From 66-474 sp035695065 (GTDB taxonomy: Bacteria > Pseudomonadota > Gammaproteobacteria > Xanthomonadales > Rhodanobacteraceae): 64,000 nt of DNA. The position numbers and the translations under genes were made by a program. The stretch is taken from assembly GCA_035695065.1 (NCBI GenBank), contig DASSEW010000077.1, forward strand, positions 1 to 64,000. The letters are read 5' to 3'. Position 1 is the first letter of the stretch; the number at the start of each line of letters is the position of its first letter. The notes under the pieces are model-generated. The model made no database searches. It was not told the origin of the DNA and worked only from the letters and a program-made list of their open reading frames with translations. Shown piece after piece: positions 8,799 to 18,379 of the stretch.

Positions 8799-10310
8799 TC
8801 AACGCTTGTAGGCGAGCACGAAGAAGGCGACGTTGTCGGTGTAGCCGCGATCCGCTTCCGTACTGCTGAGGTGGTGGTGCAGCAGCTCCGCGCGCCAGCT
8901 CCAGTGCGGCGTGAGCTGGTCGGTGAGGCTGGGCCCGAAACCGTAAGCCTTGTCGCGACGGTCGATGGTGGTGAAATTGACGCGCGCCGCGCCTGCATTG
9001 AACGCCAGCGTCATCACCGGCGTCAGCCGCCAGCTCAGGTCGACGCCCGCGCCGCGCTCGTTGCGGTCCAGCGTGGGATCGCCGAGGTAATTGACGCGGC
9101 GGTAGTACGGGCCGACGGACACGCGCAGCCGGTCGCCCTGCCAAGCGTAGTTGGCATCCAGCATGCGCTCGCGATAGACGTCGGGCGTCACCACCGCATT
9201 GCCGACGCCGAGATCGCCCGCGGCCATGTCCTTGAACGCGACCAGCTGGTCGGGATACAGCAGCATGTCCGCCGCGGCGTCGGCCAGTTGGCGCGCGCCG
9301 CCGACGCTGAAGGAGTTGTGCAGGTCCATCCGCCAGCTGACCTGCGCGCGCGCCAGCACCCCGCTTTCATCCGGAAGGCCGCTGTTGCCGAAGCTGTAGC
9401 GCGATTCGCCCAGCGTCAGGTCCACCGTCACGCTCTTGATCTGGCTGAGGTAGTGCAGGTAGGCGTCGTAGTGATCGTAGCCGTCGGCAATCGGCCCGGC
9501 GACCAGGTCCGGGTTCTGCAGGTGCACGCGCTCGGCCTCGAAGTTGGCGGAGATCTGGTCGGTCGCGTTGAGGTCGTCGATTACCCGGAACGCACCCATT
9601 TCGCGGTCGGTGTCGAAAGCCTTGCTTTCCGATGCGAGGGTGTTGATGTAATGCGCCTCGAGCTGGCCATGCCAGGTGCCGCCCAGGCGGAAGCTGAGCA
9701 CCGGTCCGATCGAGAACACGTTGACCTGCTGGAAATTGCCCGGGCCGTTGTTGACCAGGATGTCCACCGGCTGCACGGTGCTGGTGTCCAGCACCGACAG
9801 CGCGAGGCGTTGCGGCACGATGTTCCAGTTCAACGTGCCTGCGAGCGCGCCGCGCAATTCGTCGTCGAAGGCGCCTTGCACGTAATGGATGAATTCGAGT
9901 TCGCCGAGCGCGTGTGCCTGCAGCGTCGAACCGCTCTGGTCGTAGCTGAAGGTCGCACGCGGCACCAGCAGGGTCTGGCTGGTGCCATTGGTTTCGCGGC
10001 GGTTGATGTTGTCGCTCTGCTCGATGCCCGCTTCCAGCGTCCAGTCGAACAGCGGCACGTTGGCCGGCGGGATCTCCGGCACGACGGGCGGCCCGAGCGG
10101 TTCGATGCCCTGGTCCTGCGGCTCACCCTGGTTGGGTGGCGTGGCCGTCTGCTGCGGATTCAGCGCCTGCGGCAGCGGCAGGATGTCCTGCGCCGCATTC
10201 TGCTGTGCTGCATTCTGGGTCGGGTCCACTTGCGGCGCGGCCATTGCGAGTTCCGCAAAGCCACAAAGCGCGAGCGCGATGGCGCAGGCAAGCGTCTTGG
10301 GTGCCGGCAT
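8799..10310 (-). CDS. Outer-membrane beta-barrel protein of the exopolysaccharide locus
   Basis: A 503-residue exported protein with a signal peptide (residues 1-24, ending AMAAPQ), a proline/glutamine-rich stretch to about residue 80, then alternating beta strands (for example DWTLEAGIEQSDNINRRET) up to a final strand ending FFVLAYKR. It resembles the outer-membrane barrel proteins that accompany EpsF/EpsG-type export genes in PEP-CTERM/XrtA-like clusters, but the match is by layout and strand pattern only. It could be a porin-like exit channel or a barrel that works with the Wza-like lipoprotein. The gene lies 120 bp after the BY-kinase-like gene, with two stem-loops in between. Confidence 0.75.
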   Translation of the reverse strand: MPAPKTLACAIALALCGFAELAMAAPQVDPTQNAAQQNAAQDILPLPQALNPQQTATPPNQGEPQDQGIEPLGPPVVPEIPPANVPLFDWTLEAGIEQSDNINRRETNGTSQTLLVPRATFSYDQSGSTLQAHALGELEFIHYVQGAFDDELRGALAGTLNWNIVPQRLALSVLDTSTVQPVDILVNNGPGNFQQVNVFSIGPVLSFRLGGTWHGQLEAHYINTLASESKAFDTDREMGAFRVIDDLNATDQISANFEAERVHLQNPDLVAGPIADGYDHYDAYLHYLSQIKSVTVDLTLGESRYSFGNSGLPDESGVLARAQVSWRMDLHNSFSVGGARQLADAAADMLLYPDQLVAFKDMAAGDLGVGNAVVTPDVYRERMLDANYAWQGDRLRVSVGPYYRRVNYLGDPTLDRNERGAGVDLSWRLTPVMTLAFNAGAARVNFTTIDRRDKAYGFGPSLTDQLTPHWSWRAELLHHHLSSTEADRGYTDNVAFFVLAYKR

Positions 10311-10375
10311 ACATACCCCCTTTGAGGCGTTAGCGAGCTGTGAATGGGGCGTGATTAATCAGGTACAAACGTGAA

Positions 10376-10424
10376 TTGCGCGTCAACGCGCAACTCCCGC
10401 CCCGCTGGACAGCCCTGCGGGCTG
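10376..10424. other. Two intergenic stem-loops between BY-kinase-like and outer-membrane genes
   Basis: TTGCGCG (10376-10382) and CGCGCAA (10387-10393) form a perfect 7-bp stem with a TCAA loop. CAGCCC (10410-10415) and GGGCTG (10419-10424) form a second 6-bp stem. There is no T-run next to either, so a classical Rho-independent terminator is unlikely. Inference: an RNA-processing or stability element that partly separates the export genes from the downstream part of the operon. Confidence 0.4.
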
Positions 10425-10430
10425 GCGTCG

Positions 10431-11183
10431 TCAAGCTTCGTTGAACACCAGTCCGGCCAGCTTGTTCGGATCGAAGCCGGCCACGGCGCGGTTGATCGTC
10501 GCCGGCGTGTCGCGGCCGTAACCTGCCACCACCACGACATAGTCGGCCAGGTCGGACAGGATCCTCGCATCCGGCCCGCCCTTCACCGGCGGCCCGTCCA
10601 GGAACAGGTAGCGATCCGGATAGCGGCAGCGCAACGAATCCAGCACCGCGCGCATGCGGAAGGAGGAGAAGAACTCGCCTTGCGCTTCGCGGGTCTTGCC
10701 GGCCGGGATCAGCCGCAGCCGCGGAATGCCGGTGTGATAGACGATCGGCGTGATGCCCATCGACGGGTGCTCGAGGTAATCCACCAGTCCGCCGGCATCC
10801 GGCTCCACTTCGAGCGCGCGATCCTGGGTGGGATTGCGCAGGTTGCAGTCCACCAGCAAGGCGGTGCGCGACTGGTCGAAGGCGAATGCCAGGGCGAGAT
10901 TGCGCGCCACGAAGCTGCCGCCCGAGCCGGCGCTGACCGGCACCACCAGGGTGGTGAAGTTCTGTCCGTCGCTCAGGTCCAGCAGTCGGGTGCGCACCTC
11001 GCGGAAGGCATCGGAGAGTTCACGCGACGCACCGTCGGCCTGGATCAGCCGGCGCGCGTTCAACTGGTATGGAGTGAGCGCGCCCGTCTCCTGCATCAGG
11101 GCGATCGAGTGACCATTGGTTTGCGCGGGGGCCTCGGCGACGAGGTCGCGGTCCGGCACGCGGTTGGCGATTTCAGCGTTCAT
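10431..11183 (-). CDS. BY-kinase/CpsD-like polysaccharide biosynthesis ATPase with degenerate Walker A
   Basis: A 250-residue cytoplasmic protein with the MinD/CpsD fold order. VPVSAGSGGSFVARNLALAF stands where the Walker A motif is expected, LLVDCNLRNPTQ at Walker A', and YLFLDGPPVKGG at Walker B. In active BY-kinases the first motif ends GKS/T; here the lysine is missing (SAGSGGS). There is no C-terminal tyrosine cluster. It probably pairs with the Wzz-like protein upstream and regulates chain length, possibly without kinase activity. The start at 11181-11183 makes an ATGA overlap with the Wzz gene; an ATG 12 bp upstream is the alternative. Confidence 0.75.
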   Translation of the reverse strand: MNAEIANRVPDRDLVAEAPAQTNGHSIALMQETGALTPYQLNARRLIQADGASRELSDAFREVRTRLLDLSDGQNFTTLVVPVSAGSGGSFVARNLALAFAFDQSRTALLVDCNLRNPTQDRALEVEPDAGGLVDYLEHPSMGITPIVYHTGIPRLRLIPAGKTREAQGEFFSSFRMRAVLDSLRCRYPDRYLFLDGPPVKGGPDARILSDLADYVVVVAGYGRDTPATINRAVAGFDPNKLAGLVFNEA

Positions 11184-12739
11184 GTGGACATCCATGTGCG
11201 AATGGCGAAGAGGGCGATGTAGCAGATCACGACGCCTGCCACGATCAGCGCGATCAGCAGGTTGCGCCGCTGCCTGTGGCGGTCATCCTCGGCATTCTGG
11301 AAATGCGGGATGGTGGCCAGCACGGGCAGGCCGGTGCTGAATTCGAGCAGCTCGCGGTTGCGCACGCGTGGGTCGTAGCGGGCGACGCCGAACAGCAGGC
11401 CGATCGGAATCAGCGCTGCCAGCACGATGCCCGCGGCGGCGAAGTGCGCCACGCGCAAGCCCGAAGGCGCCAGCGGCAGCATCGCCGGATCCTGGATCTG
11501 GAAGGTCAGGCCGCGGCGTTCGCGATCGAGCTCCATCGACACGCGCGCCTGCTCGCGGCGCCGCAGCAGATCCTGGTAGATGCCCCTGTTGGTTTCGTAG
11601 TTGGCGGTGAGCGCGGCCATCTCATCGGCGGTCGCGGCCACGCGCTTGCTGCGCTCCAGTTCGTCCTGCAGTTGCGAGGAGCTGGCGTTGAGGCGCGCGC
11701 GCGCGGCGGCGAGGTCGCCGTTGACGTTGGCGCGCTGGGTGGTCAGGTCCTGGTAGACCGGATTGAAGCTCACCACGTTGTCGATCGGCGTGCCGGCCAC
11801 CTTGGACGCGTTCTTCTGCGTTTCGGCCTGCTTCATCTCCTGGCGCAGGTCGTCGATCTGGTGGCGGATGCGAACGACATCCGGATAGCTGTCGGTGTAG
11901 GTCAGCTTCAGCTTGGCGAGCTGCGCCTGCAATTGCGCGATCTCCGCGCCGAAGACGCCTTCGCGCGTCTGCGCCACCGCGATCTCCGACTGGCCGGACA
12001 ACTGCCCGCCCAGCGTCGCGCTCTTGGAACTCAATTGCGCGATGTCGATGCGCGCCGCTTCCATCTCCTGGCGCAGTTGCGCGATGCGCGTATTGGTGTC
12101 CACCTGGTTGCCCGGCGCGGCGTCGGCGTGCGTGTCCAGGAAGGCCTTCATCTTGTCGCCGATGTCCTGCAGCTTCTTCGCGTAGGCCTGCACCTGGCTG
12201 TTCATGAACTCGTAGGCGCTGGTGCTTTCCTTCTCCTTCGACTTCAGGCTGGCGGCGATGAACAGCTGCGCCATTTCGCGCGTGATGTCGTAGCTGCGCT
12301 GCGCATCGGTATCTGCGTAGGAGATCTGCAGCAGGTCCGGCCGAGGCGTGGTGATCGTGGTGCTGTCCTCGATCCCCTTGATGATGTTCACCTGCTCCAG
12401 CGGCGAGGGGTGATCCTTCATCCAGCCGCCGTCCTTCAGCAGCTTGTCCATGATCTGCCGGCTGAAGATCACTTCCTGCGCGATGCCCGCGCGGTCGGCC
12501 ACTTCGGTCGGCGCGGCGAGCCCTTCGGTCAGCGGCCGGATGATGTTGTTTTCCTGCACCAGGATCGTGGTGGTCGACTCGTATTTCTTCGGCCAGAGCA
12601 GGCCGACTGCGAGCGCCGCCAGCGCGATCACCGCGAACAGGATTCCCAGCGCCAGCCTGCGCCGCTTCGCTTCCTTCGCCATCGTCCCGCTTACCAGCCA
12701 GATGCTGTAGGCATTGGCGGGAATCAGATCATTAGCCAT
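11180..12739 (-). CDS. Wzz-family polysaccharide chain-length determinant
   Basis: A 519-residue inner-membrane protein. It has an N-terminal membrane helix (residues about 32-52), a Wzz domain starting KKYESTTTILVQENN, a long periplasmic helical and coiled-coil part (about residues 170-380), and two C-terminal helices (VAHFAAAGIVLAALIPIGLL and LLIALIVAGVVICYIALF). Size and layout match EpsF-type polysaccharide co-polymerases. These oligomerise around the polymerase and connect it to the Wza-like export pore. ATG at 12737-12739 has AAGGA about ten bases upstream. It is coupled to the BY-kinase-like gene by ATGA. Confidence 0.88.
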   Translation of the reverse strand: MANDLIPANAYSIWLVSGTMAKEAKRRRLALGILFAVIALAALAVGLLWPKKYESTTTILVQENNIIRPLTEGLAAPTEVADRAGIAQEVIFSRQIMDKLLKDGGWMKDHPSPLEQVNIIKGIEDSTTITTPRPDLLQISYADTDAQRSYDITREMAQLFIAASLKSKEKESTSAYEFMNSQVQAYAKKLQDIGDKMKAFLDTHADAAPGNQVDTNTRIAQLRQEMEAARIDIAQLSSKSATLGGQLSGQSEIAVAQTREGVFGAEIAQLQAQLAKLKLTYTDSYPDVVRIRHQIDDLRQEMKQAETQKNASKVAGTPIDNVVSFNPVYQDLTTQRANVNGDLAAARARLNASSSQLQDELERSKRVAATADEMAALTANYETNRGIYQDLLRRREQARVSMELDRERRGLTFQIQDPAMLPLAPSGLRVAHFAAAGIVLAALIPIGLLFGVARYDPRVRNRELLEFSTGLPVLATIPHFQNAEDDRHRQRRNLLIALIVAGVVICYIALFAIRTWMST

Positions 12740-12820
12740 GGTCTTCGTCCTTGAAACTGAAAGCAGCCATCCCTTGGCCGCGAGTGCCGCGCGTGGGCGC
12801 GAGCGCAATCTGGGGTGGAT

Positions 12821-12842
12821 GCCCGGCGCGGGTGCGCCGGGC
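12821..12842 (-). other. Strong 9-bp stem-loop between the wza-like and wzz-like genes
   Basis: GCCCGGCGC (12821-12829) and GCGCCGGGC (12834-12842) are exact inverted repeats with a 4-nt loop. In the direction of transcription the hairpin starts 9 nt after the wza-like stop codon. No T-run follows. It could terminate or attenuate part of the transcripts, or protect the upstream mRNA, giving more lipoprotein than downstream enzymes. Confidence 0.5.
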
Positions 12843-12850
12843 GCCGGTCC

Positions 12851-13468
12851 TCAGAAAACCTTGGTGGGAACCGTGATCACGTCACCCGGCTGCACCGGGT
12901 AGTTGGTGCTCAGGTCGCCACGATCCAGCACCTTGCCGAGGCGAACGCTGTACGCCTTGGTGCCGCCCTTGCCGTCCTTGCGGTACAGCTCGGTGTCGTT
13001 GGCATCGGCGAATTCATTGGTGCCGCCGGCAGCCAGCACCGCATCGAGCACGGTCATGCCCTGGCGGTACGGAATCGAGACCGGCTGGTGCACCGCGCCG
13101 GTCACGCGCACGCGGGAAAGGTATTCGTGGCTGCGCAACTGGGTGAGGATCACCGCGACCTGCGGATCGCGCACGTACTTGCCGAGCTTGTCCTGGATCT
13201 CGTCGGCGACTTCGGCGGTGGTCTTGCCGCCGGCCTGCACGTCGCCGATCAGCGGCACGGTGATCTTGCCGTCCGGACGCACCGGCACGCTGACGCTCAG
13301 ATCGGGGTTCTGCCAGACCGTGACCTGCAACTGGTCGTCGACGCCGATCAGGTATTGCTTCACTGCCTGCGCGTCGGGATTGTAGGGCGGTGCCTGGTTG
13401 GAACCGGAAGTCGTGGCGCAGGCCGCAAGCAGCAGCACCGCGCTAACCATCGCAACGTAACGGAACAT
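12851..13468 (-). CDS. Wza-like polysaccharide export lipoprotein
   Basis: A 205-residue lipoprotein: signal peptide with lipobox LLAAC (Cys 17), then a Poly_export domain (YLIGVDDQLQVTVWQNPDLS) and a SLBB-type domain (VRVTGAVHQPVSIPYRQG). It forms the periplasmic/outer-membrane exit path for the polymer. It is shorter than E. coli Wza (about 380 residues) and lacks the C-terminal amphipathic helix region, like the export proteins of EpsF/EpsG-type systems, so the separate barrel protein may complete the channel. A strong AGGAGG lies 6 bp before the ATG. It is the first gene of the leftward operon; the 159-bp region upstream should contain its promoter. Confidence 0.9.
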   Translation of the reverse strand: MFRYVAMVSAVLLLAACATTSGSNQAPPYNPDAQAVKQYLIGVDDQLQVTVWQNPDLSVSVPVRPDGKITVPLIGDVQAGGKTTAEVADEIQDKLGKYVRDPQVAVILTQLRSHEYLSRVRVTGAVHQPVSIPYRQGMTVLDAVLAAGGTNEFADANDTELYRKDGKGGTKAYSVRLGKVLDRGDLSTNYPVQPGDVITVPTKVF

Positions 13469-13627
13469 GGTCAGCCTCCTTGCTTTCGCGAAACGAGCCA
13501 ACCCTGGCTCGCGGAAATCGCCGATGCCGGAGTTCGACACGATCTACTCCGGAATGAAAATGGAACACCAGCTTTGCGCTATTTGTACTACTCGCGCGTG
13601 GACGCAACGTGAATTGCGGAAAGTGTT

Positions 13628-14635
13628 TCAGACCTCGTAGAAATCGCGGTACCACGCGACGAATTTCCGCACGCCTTCCTCGACCGGCGTCGACGGCGAA
13701 TAGCCTGTGTCGCGCGCGAGTTCGGCGACGTCCGCATAGGTGTCCGGCACGTCGCCCGGTTGCAGCGGCAGCAGATTTTTCTCCGCCTTGCGGCCGAGCG
13801 CGTCTTCCAGCACCTCGATGTAGCGCGACAATTGCACCGGCCGGTGATTGCCGATGTTGTACACGCGATACGGCGCGCCGGAAGTTTCCGGCGTGGGATG
13901 CAGCGGATCGAAATCCGGGTCGCCCTGCGGCACGCGATCGAGCACGCGGATCACGCCTTCGACGATGTCGTCCACGTAGGTGAAATCGCGCGTGTGATGG
14001 CCGTGGTTGAAGACCGGGATCGGCTCGCCGGCAAGGATTTTCCGCGTGAACAGGAACAGCGCCATGTCCGGCCGGCCCCAGGGACCGTACACGGTGAAGA
14101 AGCGAAGGCCCGTGGTCGGCAATGCGTACAGATGGCTGTAGGTGTGCGCCATCAATTCGTTCGCCTTCTTGGTCGCGGCGTACAGGCTGACAGGATGATC
14201 CACCTCGTCGCGTACCGAGAACGGCAGCTTCTTGTTGGCGCCGTACACGGAACTGGATGACGCGTACACGAGGTGCTCGACGCCGTTGTGGCGGCAGGCT
14301 TCGAGGATGTTGATGAAGCCGACCAGATTGCTTTCGACGTACGCGTGCGGGTTCTCGATCGAGTAGCGCACGCCCGCCTGCGCGGCGAGGTTCACCACGC
14401 GCTCGGGTTTGAATTCGACGAAGGCGCGCTCGACGGCGGCGCGATCCTCGATGCCGGCCTGCTGAAAAGAAAACTTTTCCTGCGATGTCAGCCGCGCCAG
14501 CCGCGCGTGCTTGAGCTTGACGTCGTAATACGGATTGAGGTTGTCGTAGCCGAACACCTCGTCGCCGCGCGCCAGCAGGCGCTCCGACAATGCAGAACCG
14601 ATGAAGCCGGCGGCTCCCGTGACCAGTATGCGCAT
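13628..14635 (-). CDS. NAD-dependent epimerase, UDP-glucuronate 4-epimerase type
   Basis: A 335-residue SDR-family enzyme. The NAD motif TGAAGFIGS is at residues 6-14, YDNLNPYYDVKLKHARL is typical of UDP-glucuronate 4-epimerases, and the catalytic Ser/Tyr-x3-Lys appear as YASSSSVYG and SLYAATKKANE. It converts UDP-GlcA to UDP-GalA, or a related uronate, for the neighbouring polysaccharide. ATG at 14633-14635 follows an AAAGGACAAGG ribosome-binding site. It stands upstream of the wza-like gene in the same orientation, with 159 bp between. A role with TviB on UDP-HexNAcA is the main alternative. Confidence 0.88.
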   Translation of the reverse strand: MRILVTGAAGFIGSALSERLLARGDEVFGYDNLNPYYDVKLKHARLARLTSQEKFSFQQAGIEDRAAVERAFVEFKPERVVNLAAQAGVRYSIENPHAYVESNLVGFINILEACRHNGVEHLVYASSSSVYGANKKLPFSVRDEVDHPVSLYAATKKANELMAHTYSHLYALPTTGLRFFTVYGPWGRPDMALFLFTRKILAGEPIPVFNHGHHTRDFTYVDDIVEGVIRVLDRVPQGDPDFDPLHPTPETSGAPYRVYNIGNHRPVQLSRYIEVLEDALGRKAEKNLLPLQPGDVPDTYADVAELARDTGYSPSTPVEEGVRKFVAWYRDFYEV

Positions 14636-14795
14636 TCCCTTGTCCTTTGGTTCGGATTGAATCGAGCTCTGGGCAGAGCACGATCCGGATAGTATGCACT
14701 CGCCGCGCGCGCGAGTTGCGCCGATGTCTTCCGGCACATGCTTGCCCGTGCGTGCGGCACGACGATCGGCTCGGATCATCCTGGGGAGAACCGCC

Positions 14796-16586
14796 ATGAG
14801 AACCGGCTTCAAGCTGTGCGCGGGGCTGCTGTGTGTGTTCGCCGCCACGTTTTCGATTTCGACCTTTGCCGCGGACAAAAGCGACAACCGCGAAAACGTG
14901 ACCGTGGACCTGCACCACATGATCCCGATGCGCGATGGCGTGCAGCTCGCGGCGACGATCTGGCGGCCTTCGGACCAGACGAAGCCGCTGCCGGTGGTGC
15001 TGGTGATGACGCCCTACATCACCGACGAAACCCAGGAGCGCGCGGTGAAATTCGCCACGCACGGTTACGTCTACGTCAGCGTGGACGTGCGCGGGCGCGG
15101 CACCTCGCAGGGCAAGTTCACGCCGCTCTACGGCAACGGCCCGGACGGCGCCGACGTGATCGCGTGGCTTGCGAAGCAGCCGTGGTGCGACGGCCGCGTG
15201 GTCACGCGCGGCGGTTCCTATCGAGGCATGGACCAGTGGCAGATCCTTAGCCAGCATCCCGCGCATCTCGCCGCGGCGGTGCCGACGGCAGCGGTGTATC
15301 CGGGCTGGGATTTCCCGCAGCCCAAAGGCATCTTCATCAGCTACATGGCGCAGTGGCTGGCGTTCACCAGTGGCCAGACCGGGCAGGACAACCTGTTCGG
15401 CGACGGCAAATACTGGACCACGCATTTTGTGGACATGTACGAAGCCAACCAGCCGTTCGCTTCGCTTGCCGATCTCGCCGGCACCAACCGCGCGGCCTTC
15501 CTCGAATGGCTCGATCATCCGGCTTACGACGATTACTGGGCGCGCTACAACCCGAAGCCGGACGATTACAAGTCCATCGACATCCCGATCCTCACCATCA
15601 CCGGCTACTTCGATGGCGACCAGCCGGGCGCGTTGCGCTACTACCGCGAGTTCATGGCGAACGCGTCGGCGAACGCGAAGCAGCATTTCTATTTGTTGAT
15701 GGGGCCCTGGGACCACCCCGGCACGCGCCATCCGCAGGAGAAACTCGGCGGCCTGACCTTCGACAAGAAATCGGTGCTGGACATCGACCAGCTGCACATC
15801 GATTTCTTCGACTGGATCCTGAAGGGCGGCAAGCGCCCGGACATCCTCAAGGATCGCGTCAATTACTACGTGATGGGCGCGGACGAATGGCGCCACGCCG
15901 ATTCGCTTAAAGGTCTGTCCGACCATACGTTGCGTCTGTATCTGTCCTCGCCGGACAGCGACGCGCACGATGTCTTCCACGCAGGATTCCTGACGACGAA
16001 GCAACCCGCCGAACAGCCGGCCGACGTCTTCACGGACGATCCGCTGAAGCTGACGCCCGCGGATGAGTTGCTGAAGGACCAGGGCGATGATCCGCTGGTG
16101 CACTCGGCCGAGCCGTTCAGGACCGATCGCCTGATTTACGTCAGCGATCGGCTGCCGAATGCGATCACGCTCGTCGGCGCGATGCAGTTGCTCGCGAACA
16201 TTTCGCTGGACACGCCCGACGGCGACGTCGGCGCGGAAGTGGACGCGATCCTGCCGGACGGCCGCACGCTGGTGCTGGGGCAGGACATGATGCGCGCGCG
16301 CTTCCGCCACGGCGTGGACAAGCCGCAGCCCGCCACGCCGGGCGCGATCGAGCCGTGGCGCTTCGACGGCTTCTATTTCAGCGTGCGCGAACTGCCGAAG
16401 GGCACGCGGCTGCGCGTGGTGCTGGCGCCGCTGAACATCCCGGACACGCAGAAGAACTACAACTCCGGCGGACGCATCGGTTACGAAACCGCGAAAGATG
16501 CCCGCACCGCGACCTTCGAGGTGCACCTCGATCCGCAACACCCGAGCTGGCTGGAATTGCCGTTGGCGCCACAAGCGAAGATGTAG
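14796..16586 (+). CDS. Exported CocE/NonD-family (X-Pro dipeptidyl-peptidase, S15-like) hydrolase
   Basis: A 596-residue protein with a signal peptide (residues 1-26, cleavage near TFAADK). MIPMRDGVQLAATIWRP opens the alpha/beta-hydrolase fold, VDVRGRGTSQGKF is the conserved block before the nucleophile elbow, and GGSYRG carries the predicted catalytic Ser. MGPWDHPGTR probably provides the His region, and the C-terminal half is the jelly-roll domain. Family members hydrolyse esters, amides or N-acyl amino acids. It lies on the opposite strand inside the polysaccharide locus, divergent from the epimerase gene. GGGGAGA precedes the ATG. Its TAG stop lies within a GTAGGGCGG repeat. Confidence 0.86.
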   Translation: MRTGFKLCAGLLCVFAATFSISTFAADKSDNRENVTVDLHHMIPMRDGVQLAATIWRPSDQTKPLPVVLVMTPYITDETQERAVKFATHGYVYVSVDVRGRGTSQGKFTPLYGNGPDGADVIAWLAKQPWCDGRVVTRGGSYRGMDQWQILSQHPAHLAAAVPTAAVYPGWDFPQPKGIFISYMAQWLAFTSGQTGQDNLFGDGKYWTTHFVDMYEANQPFASLADLAGTNRAAFLEWLDHPAYDDYWARYNPKPDDYKSIDIPILTITGYFDGDQPGALRYYREFMANASANAKQHFYLLMGPWDHPGTRHPQEKLGGLTFDKKSVLDIDQLHIDFFDWILKGGKRPDILKDRVNYYVMGADEWRHADSLKGLSDHTLRLYLSSPDSDAHDVFHAGFLTTKQPAEQPADVFTDDPLKLTPADELLKDQGDDPLVHSAEPFRTDRLIYVSDRLPNAITLVGAMQLLANISLDTPDGDVGAEVDAILPDGRTLVLGQDMMRARFRHGVDKPQPATPGAIEPWRFDGFYFSVRELPKGTRLRVVLAPLNIPDTQKNYNSGGRIGYETAKDARTATFEVHLDPQHPSWLELPLAPQAKM

Positions 16587-16638
16587 GGCGGGCATGGCCC
16601 GCCTCCTCTCATGGCGCGGCGGACAATGTCCGCCCTAC
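16583..16638. repeat. GTAGGGCGG-family intergenic palindrome (BIME-like), copy 1
   Basis: It begins GTAGGGCGGGCATGGCCCGC and ends with GGACAATGTCCGCCCTAC in inverted orientation, each half being itself a short palindrome. The TAG of its first four bases is the stop codon of the CocE-like gene. Confidence 0.85.
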
Positions 16639-16702
16639 GCGCTCCGCTCTATCCGCGCTACGCGAATCGGCTTCGATGGCTACGGCAGCGCGTAGGCCCC
16701 AC

Positions 16703-16737
16703 GTAGGGCGGGAGGAGCGCAAGCGCATCCCGCCGGC
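16703..16737. repeat. GTAGGGCGG-family repeat, diverged partial copy
   Basis: Begins CGTAGGGCGGGAGGAGCG and contains the weaker partner CATCCCGCCGG; the inner bases differ from the other copies. Confidence 0.6.
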
Positions 16738-16783
16738 GTGTCGAGCGAAGCAGCCAGATGCCAACCCGGGATGACGGAACACC

Positions 16784-17029
16784 ATGGCCATCGAGATTGC
16801 AGTCGTCTTGACCATCGCCGGCATGTCCGCGTTCTTCGGCGCCGGCGAATACGAGGCGCGCGACGGCGGCTCGAACCACAGGGTGCTGTGGGCGGGCCTG
16901 TCGCTGCTGATTTCCGTGCTCGTGCTTTCGATGGGCGCGGGCGTGACCGGCTGGCTGCTCGGCCAAGGCCTGCTGCTGATCGGTATCGCCGCGGTTCGAG
17001 TCTGGCTGGAAGACCGCGCGAACAAGTGA
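16784..17029 (+). CDS. Small two-helix membrane protein of unknown function
   Basis: An 81-residue protein with a short N-terminal hydrophobic segment, a polar stretch with a cluster of charged residues (GEYEARDGGSNHR), and two C-terminal hydrophobic helices around residues 33-54 and 56-72 that end RVWLEDRANK. The helices and GC-rich third codon positions support a real gene, but no family is recognised and no clear ribosome-binding site is seen. It is alone on the plus strand between repeats and tviB. Confidence 0.55.
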   Translation: MAIEIAVVLTIAGMSAFFGAGEYEARDGGSNHRVLWAGLSLLISVLVLSMGAGVTGWLLGQGLLLIGIAAVRVWLEDRANK

Positions 17030-17052
17030 GATTGCGGGCGGTCGGTGCGGGC

Positions 17053-18351
<1,299 letters not shown>

Positions 18352-18379
18352 TGCAAAAGCTCCCAACCAGAGTGGCTGG

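Noticed and set aside
13443..16595. A 1050-codon open frame on the minus strand
   Set aside because: It is a shadow of the CocE-like and epimerase genes in GC-rich DNA; its product has no recognisable motif and is very Arg/His-rich.
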